Shown here: one piece after another, positions 36,833 through 46,408 of the stretch | How positions within the stretch are numbered: the stretch's first letter is position 1 | Layout of the letters: each line of letters begins with the position of its first letter | Assembly (NCBI GenBank): GCA_016716065.1 | Contig: JADJXA010000003.1 | Location: 620,001 to 684,000 of the forward strand | From: Candidatus Leptovillus gracilis | GTDB lineage: Bacteria > Chloroflexota > Anaerolineae > Promineifilales > Promineifilaceae | DNA length: 64,000 nt | Direction of reading: 5' to 3' | Made by a program: the position numbers and the translations under genes | Notes under the pieces: model-generated | Database searches by the model: none | What the model saw: the letters and a program-made list of their open reading frames with translations, nothing else | What the model was told of the DNA's origin: nothing

Positions 36833-37212
36833 TATGCTGATTCCTCCTACTTTATCTCTTCAATGTAGTGGTTGTATTCAGCCGCAAGCAGCCCTTGCGG
36901 CTTATTCAGGCATGGTCTGTCACTTACTGGCTGCCGCGGCGAAAAATCATGGTCCCGCCCACAGGGTTTATCAGGTATCAGGACCCCATCGGCTTCTTTG
37001 AAGCACAAAAAGGGTGTTTCATCATATCCCCCAAAAAGGTATAATCCAGCATATTTCAGTCGAGTAGACTTAAAGTAGGTATGGCTTATTAATTTGGTCA
37101 TTTTCGATCATTCATACTCGATAGCGATTTTTGAAATATACTTTTTTGGGGCGATATACAAAAATACCCAAATCCATATTGAGCCTTCTGAAAAATCCTT
37201 CTTATCCGGACA
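36833..37212. other. Intergenic region with family-2 inverted-repeat element
   Basis: The stretch separates the repeat-protein start (36832) from the 3' end of the metallopeptidase remnant. It holds the 37029-37151 inverted-repeat element. No open frame with recognisable content is present. The promoter of the repeat protein must lie near 36850-36900. Confidence 0.5.
37029..37151. repeat. Small inverted-repeat element, family 2, copy 1
   Basis: The ends CCCCAAAAAGGTATA and, inverted, CCCCAAAAAAGTATA enclose 123 bp. The reverse complement matches 45384-45500 over nearly the whole length, including CTACTTTA, GTCGAGTAG-type and ATGATCGAAAA segments. It is noncoding and probably a miniature element. 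Confidence 0.75.
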
Positions 37213-37520
37213 CTATTGGGTAACAATCAGATATCGGGCCGGCTCATCCGTAAGTGCTGAAGCCCCCATCACCACCAACACGCCGCGTTCGCTGGCAGCC
37301 AGATCCAACCGGACCCACTTGCGTTCGTCTAGTTCCACCCGGCGCACCTCAATTCCAGATTCCGTTTCAACGACCAGTCGCACTACCCATTCCTGGGGAA
37401 TACCACCCGTGGTGCGCACAAAACCCTGCGACTGCCACCCTACATCATCAGTTTCGCCCCCATCGTAGTAACCAATTTCCGGGATGTGAATTTCGTCCAA
37501 TAACAAACCTTGGGCATTAT

Positions 37521-39159
37521 CAGCAATTCTAAATGTAGAAAACGGGTATCGGGAAAATAGCGGCGCAATGCCGATGTATCAGCGAGGAGTCGCACTCTGC
37601 GCTAATCAGATTAAAGTGCAGTGTTATGTGGCACGGTTCCGAGTACAGTAACGACCTCAAAACCAGGTAATTACCCAGATGATAGCAACGCGGCATTTAG
37701 CCACCTCTCTGCCGAGGCGACTTGTGAGCATCCAATAACAATGGCCCAATCGTAAGAAACGAAACAGTTAGTCAGGGGCGGGTTCTAACTCTAGACCCTC
37801 GGCCATAAATTGAATCAGGGCTTCCCAATTTTCAAAGATTTGCCAACGCATCAGTGACCAGGCATCCTCAAAGAAGGTGCGACGCGCACCTAGAGCAGCA
37901 CGAATCCGTTTGTAGGTCGTATCCACCAACTCCAGAAAGGTGCAGGAAAAAGGCGAGTAGATTAAGCGTGAACATGACGGTCGCTAAATGTTCTTGCCCA
38001 TGACCAAAATTGTGCTTAATATGATAGCCGTGGGTGGTCAGGACATTATGTCCCTCATTTTCATGTTTCCAGCGGGCGCGTCCAGCGTGAGTGACAGCTT
38101 GGACCAGAGGCGCGTCCAGGCGTAAACTGGTCACAAAGCTGTTTTGATAAAGGCGTTCGCCAGTCAATTCATGGGTAATCGTCAACTCGCACCAGTTCAC
38201 GCGAAGACCATCATCACCCGCACGCAGCGGTAAATCATTGAGATACCGATACCGCCAGATTTCCCCGTGACGACCGTTCCAGACGCGACGACCAATTTCA
38301 GGCAGCTTGCCCCTCGCTCAATAGCCGCGACCCACTCATAGAGCGTCTCGTGCGAACTGGGCTTACACGAGAATGAAGTCCAGCCCGTAAATCAGCACCA
38401 ACTCACAGAACGGTTGATGACTGAACAAGTCATCTCCCAGGATGACCGCCTTCTGTTGTTGCAGCCAGGTGGCCTGCTGCGGCAACCAACGTTTGGCAGC
38501 CGCCAGTTCGCTGTCCTGTTTATCACTGCCATCCTGTGGCAGCAGGAATTCCGGCGCCAGGAGGCAGCACCGCCGATTGCTCAGGATGAACAACCAAAGC
38601 TGTCAATGCCCGATGATGGTAGTGGGTGACACCTTCGCGCACTTGCTGACTGCATTGGGGGCAATGCACCTTTGTCGAACTAAAGAATTGAATGCCATCG
38701 ATACCAACGAGCAACCGCCCCCCTAATGCCCGAAATCCGGCCAACTTCTCCTCAGCCACCAACTGCTGCCAAAGCCATTGATAGGCTCCCGCAAAATGGC
38801 TGGCTGGCACGCCATCCAAAAGGGTACGGATATGATTGTCAGTGGGAATGCGCGACATCTGGAACACGCTTTCCAGATTACTCCGCCCGCGCTTTTGCGC
38901 CATAAGGCGTTGATGCGCCAGAAAAGAAGCGCTTTGCATGAAAAAGATAGAGAAGGCGCCGCGTACCGCGTCTTGCAAAGCATATATCTGGTTATGCCGC
39001 CCAGCCCGCTTGTCAGGCATCTTCTCTGTCAACTCGCCCAGATGCTGGATAAACCGACTCACTTGCGCTCTTTTTCCCATCACATCACCCCTTTTTGGCT
39101 TTTGGTGATGGTATAGCGCGATCTACTTCTGTTCGCAAGTTTTACATTTAGAATTGCTG
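37521..39159. mobile_element. 1.64-kb DDE insertion sequence, copy 2 (9-bp target duplication)
   Basis: The ends CAGCAATTCTAAATGTA and inverse are flanked by GGGCATTAT at 37512-37520 and 39160-39168. It is almost identical to the copy at 24911; most differences are single-base indels. Confidence 0.93.
37768..39083 (-). pseudogene. DDE transposase of the 1.64-kb element, copy 2
   Basis: Same protein as at 25158-26471. Here the N-terminal 186 codons are in one frame, because the A run near 38930 is one base longer than in copy 1. The frame then breaks near 38560 (an extra G), 38345, 38310 and 37940. The two copies have their frameshifts at different homopolymers, so an intact consensus can be read by combining them. 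Confidence 0.82.
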
Positions 39160-40868
39160 GGGCATTATAGGATGGGTCGTTAACCACCCAGAAACGCAGT
39201 AAAATCTGCTGCCCGGTGTAAGGTGCCAGATCCATGCGCTCCTGTACCCAGCGTCCACGCCGGCCCTGCTCGGGGTTTATACCCGGATACCCGCTGACGC
39301 CGGTCAACCCCTCGCCCAAGTTGTTTCCATGGGGATCCTCACGGTTGGTGACCTGCCCCGATAGGGTTTGCCAGGTCTCGCCACCGTTCACCGAGACCGT
39401 TACGTAGGCATAGTCAAAATGCCGCTCGAGCTCGTACCAGACTGAAAAATGCAAGGCGGCTTGCGCCACACCTCGGAGGTCAAAAGCTCTGGTTAAGGTT
39501 GTTACTTGGGCGTCGCCCCGCCCGCTCCACCACATCCAATCTCCCCGTTTGGGACGGGCGCCAGTCAAGGATACAGCATCGTCGCCATCGAATTCCACCA
39601 AGCGTGGCCCATTCCCCACGTCCAGGTAATCCACGCCCATCTGGTTGACAGTGGCTAACACACTGCTGCCCATTATCCCCAGCGGCCTGGCCTGTGTAGG
39701 TAGTCCATCGTAAGCATAACGGCCATCACCGACATTGGCATCATTTACTAGGTTGGCCACCGCCCAATCGGCCACCAGTTCGCTGAAACTACTAATATCC
39801 GGACGGATTTCCCTCGCGAATTGAACAAAGACCTGCGGATTGCTGCCGGCGCCGGCACGCAGTAGTTCGGGAAGTATCTCCACACCTCCGTACTGCTGAT
39901 AAAAATAGCGCAAAAAAAGCTGCGCCGCGCCATAATATTCACCCGTCTCGGAAGCATTCTGAGCCCAGTCCGTCAAACTGATGTCGGGATTGGCCAGGTA
40001 TATCAGGGCCAGGTCGTCGTCTATGTAACCGTTTAGGTCCTGCGCCAACATGGACATTCCCTCGTTAAACCAGGCCGGGCTATTTGGTTGCAAACTGGCG
40101 TGAATCATGTGTTGCAATTCATGCGCCAGGATCATCAGGTAGCCATCATCGCCCGGCAAGTATGAGTCGGAGCCGATCACAAACATATTGCGCTGATTAC
40201 TGAAACGGTTGACTTCTATTGGTTCAGTGTCAGCTTGGGAGAAATAACCGCCAGCGCTGGCTAATGGGGTGTGTAAGATTGTCAAACGCGAATCGCTTTC
40301 AAACCCAAGGGGAGCCTCTGGGCTAAATAAATCCATGGTGGGGTAGTAAATATACATCTCGAAGTTCAGGGCGGCCTGTTCCAGGGCCTGCTGATCGACC
40401 TCAATGTGATTATCTACGTAAATCAATGTCTGTTCACCAGCATAGCGCAGAGTAGCGGTAATCTGGTAGGTTCCTCCTGACACTTCATCAACTACCCAAA
40501 ACACTTCTGATTGTCCAGGTTGGGTAACCAGGGCGACGCCAATCGGTGCGGAGGGTTGACCAACCATCTTGCCAAATTGCGTGCGCAGTTCCACTGACGA
40601 ATAGGACAGAGTCTGCGTGTGTTCGAGGCTGTCTAGCTCAAAGACCGGGCCGCTATAAGCTGGCGGCACACCGCTAAGGAGTTCATCCACCTCTCCGCGC
40701 AGACCGAGAAACCAGGCCGCGGCTGCGACCAGAATCACGATAGTCAAGAAACATCGGGCGTGTCGAGTCATGTTTAGAATCCTTGAGGAAGATCTGACGT
40801 CCTTACCTGCACAAAAGCGCCTGCGCAGGTGTTCACCCGTGCAGGCGCTCAGAGTCTTAATCGGATAA

Positions 40869-41345
40869 TCAATTACGTTTGGACCGGACTTGCCAGACGG
40901 GACTCAGCAGCAACCCTACCAGAGCGAGCGCCAAGAGGCTATCTACCAGGGTTAAGGGTGTTACTTGTTGTGCTGATAGGACAACCTGCGCGGCCGGTGG
41001 TAGCTTGCGACCTTCCAGAGCAGCCGGTGTCTTGCGACCTTCCAGAGCAGCCGGTGTCTTGCGACCTTCCAAAGCAGCCGGTGTCCTGCGACCTTCCAAA
41101 GCAGCCGGTGTCCTGCGACCACCCAGAGGGGCATACGCCTCAACTTTCGTACCTATCTGCTCGACAACTTCCATTACCTCAGTCTGAACCGGCTCAAATT
41201 TCACTTGTGGGTATAGGTTTGGTCCGGCTCCGATTGCCCCGGTTATCCCTGTTAGGTATAACTGACTAATCAGGAGCATAGCAGCAACAAGTAAAAAGGC
41301 CAGGGTCAGTACAACAGATTTTTGAACGTTCAGGTTTGTATTCAT
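40869..41345 (-). CDS. Small membrane protein with nine-residue tandem repeats
   Basis: This 158-residue protein has an N-terminal helix (VVLTLAFLLVAAMLLISQLYL), an extracytoplasmic region and a C-terminal helix (LLALALVGLLLSPVW) followed by a basic tail VRSKRN. The extracytoplasmic part holds four to five repeats of TPAALEGRR or TPAALEGRK, rich in basic and helix-forming residues. AAAGGAG precedes ATG 41345. It lies 97 bases upstream of the secreted metallopeptidase and is probably co-transcribed. I do not recognise a family. A role as a substrate, anchor or inhibitor of the peptidase is only a guess. Confidence 0.7.
   Translation of the reverse strand: MNTNLNVQKSVVLTLAFLLVAAMLLISQLYLTGITGAIGAGPNLYPQVKFEPVQTEVMEVVEQIGTKVEAYAPLGGRRTPAALEGRRTPAALEGRKTPAALEGRKTPAALEGRKLPPAAQVVLSAQQVTPLTLVDSLLALALVGLLLSPVWQVRSKRN
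41005..41121. repeat. 27-bp minisatellite (four units plus a part)
   Basis: Units of TTGCGACCTTCCAGAGCAGC plus CGGTGTC follow head to tail inside the 158-residue gene and differ at two positions. They encode the nine-residue repeat in frame, so copy-number change would lengthen or shorten the protein without a frameshift. Confidence 0.9.
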
Positions 41346-41950
41346 TTCAATCTCCTTTTGTGAATTTTTCCTGACTTCTTCGAACTGTCCGCATTATCGT
41401 CTTACCACACCCTTTACACATCAGTGAAACAACCTAAGTTGACTACCTATCTATACTGCACGACTGTCTTCACTTATAATAACCGAGGGTAACTCTCAGC
41501 CGCATCTAAAGTTTTGACGTGAAGTTGATCAAGTTAGTATTGTCTCACCCCGGCGACAACCAGGGTGCTCGGTGGGAGAAACACGAGTGTCAAGCATGCA
41601 TCAGGCGGAGAAATCATCTCACATTGATAGGGACTGGTTCGCTGATCGGCAACCAACGAACTTACCGATTTGGGGGTTTTGCACAAAGCCTCAAAAAGGT
41701 TCAATTCAAGCTAACCACCAGAGGTGGAGATTTTAAAATCAAAATCTGAAAATTAGATGATTTGGCCGGATTGCAAGAGTCGCTAACAGAGGTAGGGTTT
41801 GTAAGAAATTCTGGATTGAACCATATTGAGGGGTTGGGCAAAAATCCCCCTGTTGTTATCTTGTGTCTCGTGACAGCTTCGCTAGTTTTGGGCGAAGTCA
41901 TGGTACAATAGCACCCATTGGCGTGAGCGAACGTCAGGAGTAACGTTGTC
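41346..41950. other. Divergent intergenic region, no gene recognised
   Basis: These 605 bases separate the small membrane-protein gene from the LuxR-type regulator. A 76-codon plus-strand frame at 41519-41749 has no ribosome site or family features. The two promoters must both lie here. I see no clear operator. Confidence 0.45.
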
Positions 41951-44413
41951 TTGGCCGAACATAACCTGCCTGCACCAACATCACCTATAATTGGGCGCGA
42001 GCGCGAGCTGTCAGAGTTGGCTGCTTTGCTGCAGCATGAAGCGTTTCGCTTGGTGACACTGACTGGACCTGGAGGAGTAGGAAAGACACGGCTTGCTTTA
42101 GAAGTGGCCTACCACTTGCTGCCCAACTTCAGCCATGGAGTTTTTTTCATCGCGCTCGATCCGTTGCAGGATCCGGAGCTGTTGCCGGCCACAATTGCCG
42201 CTGCTCTGGGCGTGGCGGAATGTGGAGGTGAAACCGTGACCGAGACGTTACGCCTGGCGCTTGCCAAACGCCAGCTCCTGTTGGTGCTGGACAATTTCGA
42301 GCATCTCATCATGGCGGCACCGGTGGTTTCCGATTTGCTGGCGGCTGCTCCACAGCTGCGTGTACTGGCAACCAGCCGTGAATGGTTGCGACTGCGCGGT
42401 GAGCACAACTACCCGGTTAACCCGCTGGCGACGCCTGCTCCCGATCAGCTGAATCAGGCCTTGTCGGCGGCGGTAGTCGCCTCCTTCTCTGCGGTAGAAC
42501 TGTTCCGGCAGCGGGCGACAGCCGCCATGCGGTCGTTTGAATTGACACCGGCCAATGCCGCTGCTGTGGCCGAGATTTGTGCTCGGCTGGACGGGTTACC
42601 GTTGGCCATCGAGCTGGCAGCGGCTCGCCTGCCCCTTTGGGGGAGCGCCGAGGCGCTCCAGAGTCGGTTGGGGAGCGCCTGGCAGCACCTCAAAGGCGGC
42701 GCTCGCGACCTGCCGGCGCACCAGCAGACGCTGCAGGCAACGATGGAGTGGAGCTACGAACTACTGGCCCCGGAGGAACAGAAGTTGTTCCGGCGGCTGG
42801 CGGCGTTTGTTGGTGGTTGCACACTGGAGGCTGCCGCGACGGTGTGCGATGCTGATGCGGATCTAGGCGTTGACCTGTGGGACGGTATGGCTGCGCTGGT
42901 GGATAAAAACCTGCTGCGCCAAGCCGGCGAACCAGACGGCGAACCGCGCTTTGTGATGCTTCAGACGATCCACGCGTTTGCCCTAGAACAGCTGCGCAGC
43001 AGCGGGGAGCAGGACCGTTTGCAGCAGGCACACGCCAACTGTTTCCTGGCGCTGGCCGAGGAAGCAGCGCCGGAATTGAAAAGCGCCAGCGTGAACCGCT
43101 GGCTTGAGATCCTGGAGCAAGAGCATGACAACTTCCGCGCCGCACTCGGATGGTGCCGCAGAGAAAAACGGTTGGCGCTCATGCTCCGGCTATCCGCTGC
43201 CCTGGCCTACTTCTGGTATCTGCGTGGCTATACACGGGAAGGCCTGCAGGTGCTCACAGGCGTCCTGTCGGAAATTCAGGGGGAGGTCGTCGATACACTG
43301 CTCCACATTAGCGCACTGCGGGGCGCCGGCATGCTGGCGGTGGCGCAAGGAGAGTATGCAGCCGCACAGAATTTTTTCGAAGATGGGCTGGCAATCGCTC
43401 AGAGAATGGAAGACTGGGATGGAATGGCCAGAGCGCTTGGTAACCTGGGTATCATCGCAGACCACCAGGGTGATTTCCCGGCAGCACAGTCTTATTACGA
43501 GAGAGCGCTGTCCCTTGCTCAGGAGTACGGTAACAAGAACACTGTTGCGGCCGCACTGCTTAATCTAGGTACAGTCGCCTATGCGTTAGGCGATCCTACG
43601 GCGGCGGTTTCCTATTTCGAGCGCTGTTCACCCTTGATGGAAGAGACGGCCGACCTGCACGGGGCGGCCCTGGCCCTGGGCAATCTCGGCAGCCTGGCTT
43701 TGTACCAAGGTGACAGAACCGCAGCTCAGTCTTACCTCGAACGTAGCCACACCATCGCTGAAACCTTGGGAGACAAGCGACAATCGGCCGTTGTTCTGGC
43801 CGATCTGGGCTTGGTGGCTGTGACGCAGGGCGAGCATGAGTTAGCCCGGTCCCGTGCCAGGCAGAGCTTGGTCCTGGCACAAGAGCTGGGGGACTGGCCA
43901 ACGACAGTGGAGGTATTACGCACCCTGGCAATCCTTGAAGCTGCCACTGGCTCGGCCGAGCGGGCGGCGCGCTTACACGGAGTAGATGCAGGCCAGCGTG
44001 AAGTGATGGGGGTGATCCTAAACCCTCTTGACGAGGCGAAGTATGAGCGAGGTCTACAGCCGGCGCGCCAGAAGTTGGGCGCTAAAGGCTTCGCCACGGC
44101 ACTGGCAGCGGGCAAGGCGATGGGCTTGGAAGAAGCGGTTACATTCGCGTTTCACTCCCTGACGCCGACCACCGCGCCGGAGAATGAGACTGACCGCCAA
44201 AAAGAGAGTATGGACAAAACAGGTGAACTCACGCGGCGCGAACTGGAGGTGCTGCGCTTGGTGTCGCAAGGGATGACCGATGCCCAAGTGGCCGAAACCC
44301 TGGTGATTAGCCCTCGTACGGTCAATGCTCATCTAACCTCCATCTATGGAAAGCTGGACGTCAACTCGCGCACGGCAGCCGCCCGCCGCGCGCTCGAACA
44401 GGGACTGGTCTGA
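41951..44413 (+). CDS. STAND-type ATPase transcriptional regulator with LuxR DNA-binding domain
   Basis: This 820-residue regulator has an NB-ARC-like ATPase with Walker A GPGGVGKT (39-46), Walker B LLLVLDNFEH, sensor TSREWLRLRGE and GLPLAIELAAARL. A helical region follows, then about six tetratricopeptide repeats (GNLGIIADHQGDFPAAQSYYERAL style) and a C-terminal LuxR helix-turn-helix (LTRRELEVLRLVSQGMTDAQVAETL and RTVNAHLTSIYGKL). Such proteins oligomerise on ligand binding to activate transcription. TTG 41951 is the start, with AGGAG 10 bases before it. It diverges from the metallopeptidase unit and may control it or the surface-protein genes nearby, which is inference. The gene is intact but lies in octamer-poor DNA. 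Confidence 0.92.
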   Translation: MAEHNLPAPTSPIIGRERELSELAALLQHEAFRLVTLTGPGGVGKTRLALEVAYHLLPNFSHGVFFIALDPLQDPELLPATIAAALGVAECGGETVTETLRLALAKRQLLLVLDNFEHLIMAAPVVSDLLAAAPQLRVLATSREWLRLRGEHNYPVNPLATPAPDQLNQALSAAVVASFSAVELFRQRATAAMRSFELTPANAAAVAEICARLDGLPLAIELAAARLPLWGSAEALQSRLGSAWQHLKGGARDLPAHQQTLQATMEWSYELLAPEEQKLFRRLAAFVGGCTLEAAATVCDADADLGVDLWDGMAALVDKNLLRQAGEPDGEPRFVMLQTIHAFALEQLRSSGEQDRLQQAHANCFLALAEEAAPELKSASVNRWLEILEQEHDNFRAALGWCRREKRLALMLRLSAALAYFWYLRGYTREGLQVLTGVLSEIQGEVVDTLLHISALRGAGMLAVAQGEYAAAQNFFEDGLAIAQRMEDWDGMARALGNLGIIADHQGDFPAAQSYYERALSLAQEYGNKNTVAAALLNLGTVAYALGDPTAAVSYFERCSPLMEETADLHGAALALGNLGSLALYQGDRTAAQSYLERSHTIAETLGDKRQSAVVLADLGLVAVTQGEHELARSRARQSLVLAQELGDWPTTVEVLRTLAILEAATGSAERAARLHGVDAGQREVMGVILNPLDEAKYERGLQPARQKLGAKGFATALAAGKAMGLEEAVTFAFHSLTPTTAPENETDRQKESMDKTGELTRRELEVLRLVSQGMTDAQVAETLVISPRTVNAHLTSIYGKLDVNSRTAAARRALEQGLV

Positions 44414-44788
44414 CGTCACTGAACCTGGGACAGTTACCAGGTTGCCAGGCGCATCTGTCCATTCCAAATTTCTCCGGTTCACCCATTACCTCGGGTGCCG
44501 GTAAGACCACATTTAATCGTGGTCGGTTAACACCATCGATTTATCAGGTCTGACAGCTCTTTAGAAGGCCGTCCGCGACGTTTCGGTGATGTCCAGCGCG
44601 GTAACGGCACTCGGTACATTAACAGTTCATCGACTGTCCAGATATGTTGGCCTAAATTCGGGATGGATGTTGTTGGCGAACTCGAAACTGGCCTGTGGGT
44701 AACAAACTCGCCATATGAGGCGACTAGATTAATGGCGACAGAAAATCAATGACTGTTTTCCGCATCACGTTTCTGTAGATAGGCGTAA
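44414..44788. other. Noncoding region after the LuxR regulator
   Basis: A short hairpin AACCTGG/CCAGGTT at 44422-44443 follows the stop codon, but without a T tract. The rest holds the left arm (44691-44734) of a long inverted repeat. No gene is seen. Confidence 0.5.
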
Positions 44789-45385
44789 GATACCCGGCCA
44801 GATGAAAGGATACTGCTGGCGAATTCAAAACAGGTCGAAAATCGGTGATGAAACAAACAAATTTTGATCGTTTTTTAACCTTGAAGCGGCTGATTTTTGT
44901 GATTTTCGGAGCGACGAAACAATTCGCCAGCAGTATCATGAAAGGTAACACATTTGGGACACTCTATTTCGCCAGAGCGCAAAAACGCTAGAAAACACCC
45001 AAAGTGCCAGCTTCCTCAAGAGAAGCAACTGCCGAAATGGATTTTCTACACCGTAAAAGTCAACCATGTGGGTTTAGGAAAATGGTTCTTCGAACCCTAT
45101 TAGCTTCGCTTCTACGCTTTTCTGCCGCGTTTTTAGAGAAAATTGCGCCTAAATCCCACCTTTTCTGTTCTCTCGGCCGATTTCAGCGGCTCAATTTCCC
45201 TTTTGGGGTAATCAAGCGCATTCCAGTAACGTCTTGGCGGAGTCTGATGTCCCAAATGTGTTACCCTTCATCTGGCCAGGTGTCTTTTTAGATAATGCCA
45301 AATAGATTGGCATGGGAGTTTAGTTGGCCGTTACGTGGAAATTAATCATGTCGCCTCATATAGCGAGTTTGTTACCCACAGGCCA
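44691..45385. repeat. Outer 35-bp inverted repeat around a composite element
   Basis: The arms at 44691-44725 and 45351-45385 match inversely at 34 of 35 bases (GGCCTGTGGGTAACAAACTC and beyond), and a weaker match adds about nine bases inward. They enclose the whole composite element 44789-45284. This may be a larger element carrying the smaller one. Confidence 0.75.
44789..45284. repeat. Composite nested inverted-repeat element, copy 3
   Basis: The outer ends are GATACCCGGCCAGATGAA and, inverted, GACACCTGGCCAGATGAA. Inside are the 129-bp family-1 core (44809-44937) and a second palindromic module with ends AAAGGTAACACATTTGGGAC (44940) and inverse (45248-45268). The interior 45000-45230 has no credible gene. 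Confidence 0.75.
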
Positions 45386-45500
45386 AAAGGTATATTTCAA
45401 AATTCCTTCTCGAGTAAAAAATGATCGAAAACAACCAAATTAATGGGCCACATCTACTTTAGCCTACTCGACTGAGATACGCTGGAATATACCTTTTGGG
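45384..45500. repeat. Small inverted-repeat element, family 2, copy 2
   Basis: CCAAAAGGTATATTTCAAAA to the inverse end ACCTTTTGG matches the reverse complement of 37029-37151. Its left end overlaps the outer arm of the composite repeat by two bases. Confidence 0.7.
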
Positions 45501-45727
45501 TGGGATATGCAAAAATACCCATATTGGCAACCAGCCATTCCTTTTATCTGCCGGGCGCTGACCGGCACGTCGTCGTGGAAGTGGTGTTGCGCTAAGGCGG
45601 CTTTCACGGAGACTGCTTGATTGGGGCTAATCACTTACTACGATAGTACCAATGACGACCTGAAGGTGGCGCACTGTTCCAGTACCCTCTGCTCGCCGTA
45701 TATCTGGCGGCGGTAAAGGAGAAAGCG
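45501..45727. other. Short noncoding stretch
   Basis: No gene is recognised. A broken frame reading YLPGADRHVVVEVVLR near 45545-45595 could be the end of a lost gene. The 3' end carries the ribosome site AAAGGAG of the next gene. Confidence 0.35.
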
Positions 45728-46084
45728 ATGCAAATCTCACGCGTTACTTTACACACAGCATGTCTGTTGCTGCTTATGCGGGCGCTGGCTGGTACACAAT
45801 CCGGCGGCAGGTATGACCTGATGTGGTCTACGGTGGATGGCGGCGGCGCGGTCAGCGCGGACGGAGATTACGCCCTGGACAGGACGGTCGGTCAGCCGGA
45901 CGCCGGGACGCTTTCCGGCAGCGGATTCGAGTTGAGCGGGCTTTTGGACTATCAAGGTAGAAATTCCTACGGGGGCGCGGGTCATTGCCCTGGTTACACA
46001 GTCCCCGGCAACAATCGGCATTGCAGCGGCGATACTGCTCGCGGCGTTTATGGGTTTGCGCCGGACGTCACGCCGGCACAATGA
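45728..46084 (+). pseudogene. Small exported protein with G-x-Y-x-L-x-W-S-T-V-D-G-G-G motif, frameshifted
   Basis: Behind AAAGGAG, the frame starts with a short signal peptide. It then has a YDLMWSTVDGGGAVSADGDY segment and DRTVGQPDAGTLSGSGFELSG, a domain seen near the N-terminus of many Chloroflexota exported proteins. Near 45957 the frame shifts. The other frame continues with EIPTGARVIALVTQSP and a membrane helix (IGIAAAILLAAFMGLRR). The original was therefore probably a short protein with a C-terminal membrane anchor. Function is unknown. Confidence 0.5.
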
Positions 46085-46128
46085 TCTGTTTAGCCTACAA
46101 AATCTTGTTGAAGGAAAGTTGCGATGTT

Positions 46129-46194
46129 ACTGGGCTTCATTACAGTCGGCAGGGGCTGTGAAGCCCAGTAGGGGGAAACGGCCGTTTTCCCCCT
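46129..46194 (+). terminator. Tandem hairpins, the second centred on ACGGCCGT
   Basis: ACTGGGCTTCA (46129-46139) pairs with TGAAGCCCAGT (46159-46169). Directly after it, AGGGGGAAACGGCCGTTTTCCCCCT (46170-46194) is a near-perfect palindrome whose centre is the genome-wide octamer. It ends the small exported-protein gene. Confidence 0.6.
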
Positions 46195-46408
46195 CTATTC
46201 ACGCCACCTGCCTACATGTGAGCCATATCTCCTATTTTTACATAACAGCACACAGACTACACTGTGGGAAAACCTTCACCAGATACACAAATTGCGTCTC
46301 ATTTACACTGGCAATGTTAATATGGGGTTTCCCTAATAGATGCGCCCCACTTTAACCACCACCCTTAACATGCAGATCAAACAAGAATGGTTCTCAGGAG
46401 AAACAAAA
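46195..46408. other. Upstream region of the large beta-helix gene
   Basis: No gene is visible. AGGAG at 46396-46400 lies 9 bases before the TTG chosen as the start of the next gene. An in-frame ATG at 46340 has no ribosome site and would put a charged stretch before the signal peptide. Confidence 0.5.

Larger units (their letters stand above)
37213..40771 (-). pseudogene. Secreted zinc metallopeptidase, interrupted by the 1.64-kb element
   Basis: The 5' part (40771-39169) has a signal anchor, then a HELQH zinc motif at residues 217-221 followed by PAWFNEGMSMLAQD with the third ligand. C-terminal beta domains follow. The gene continues after the element at 37511-37213, where DEIHIPEIGYYDGGE and a terminal LIVTQ are read. 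Removing the element and one 9-bp duplication (GGGCATTAT) joins NDPSYNA to QGLLLDE in frame. The product would be about 635 residues and resembles immune-inhibitor-A-like M6 peptidases. Apart from the insertion I see no frameshift, so this looks like a recent loss. A small membrane-protein gene lies 97 bases upstream. Confidence 0.85.

Noticed and set aside
41005..41121. 27-bp repeats considered as a CRISPR array
   Set aside because: There are no spacers, and the repeats are in frame inside a gene.
41519..41749. A 76-codon plus-strand frame between the small membrane gene and the LuxR regulator
   Set aside because: It has no ribosome site and no recognisable composition, and the region is more likely to hold divergent promoters.
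44422..44443. Hairpin AACCTGG/CCAGGTT as terminator of the LuxR regulator
   Set aside because: The stem is only seven pairs and no T tract follows, so it is noted only as weak.
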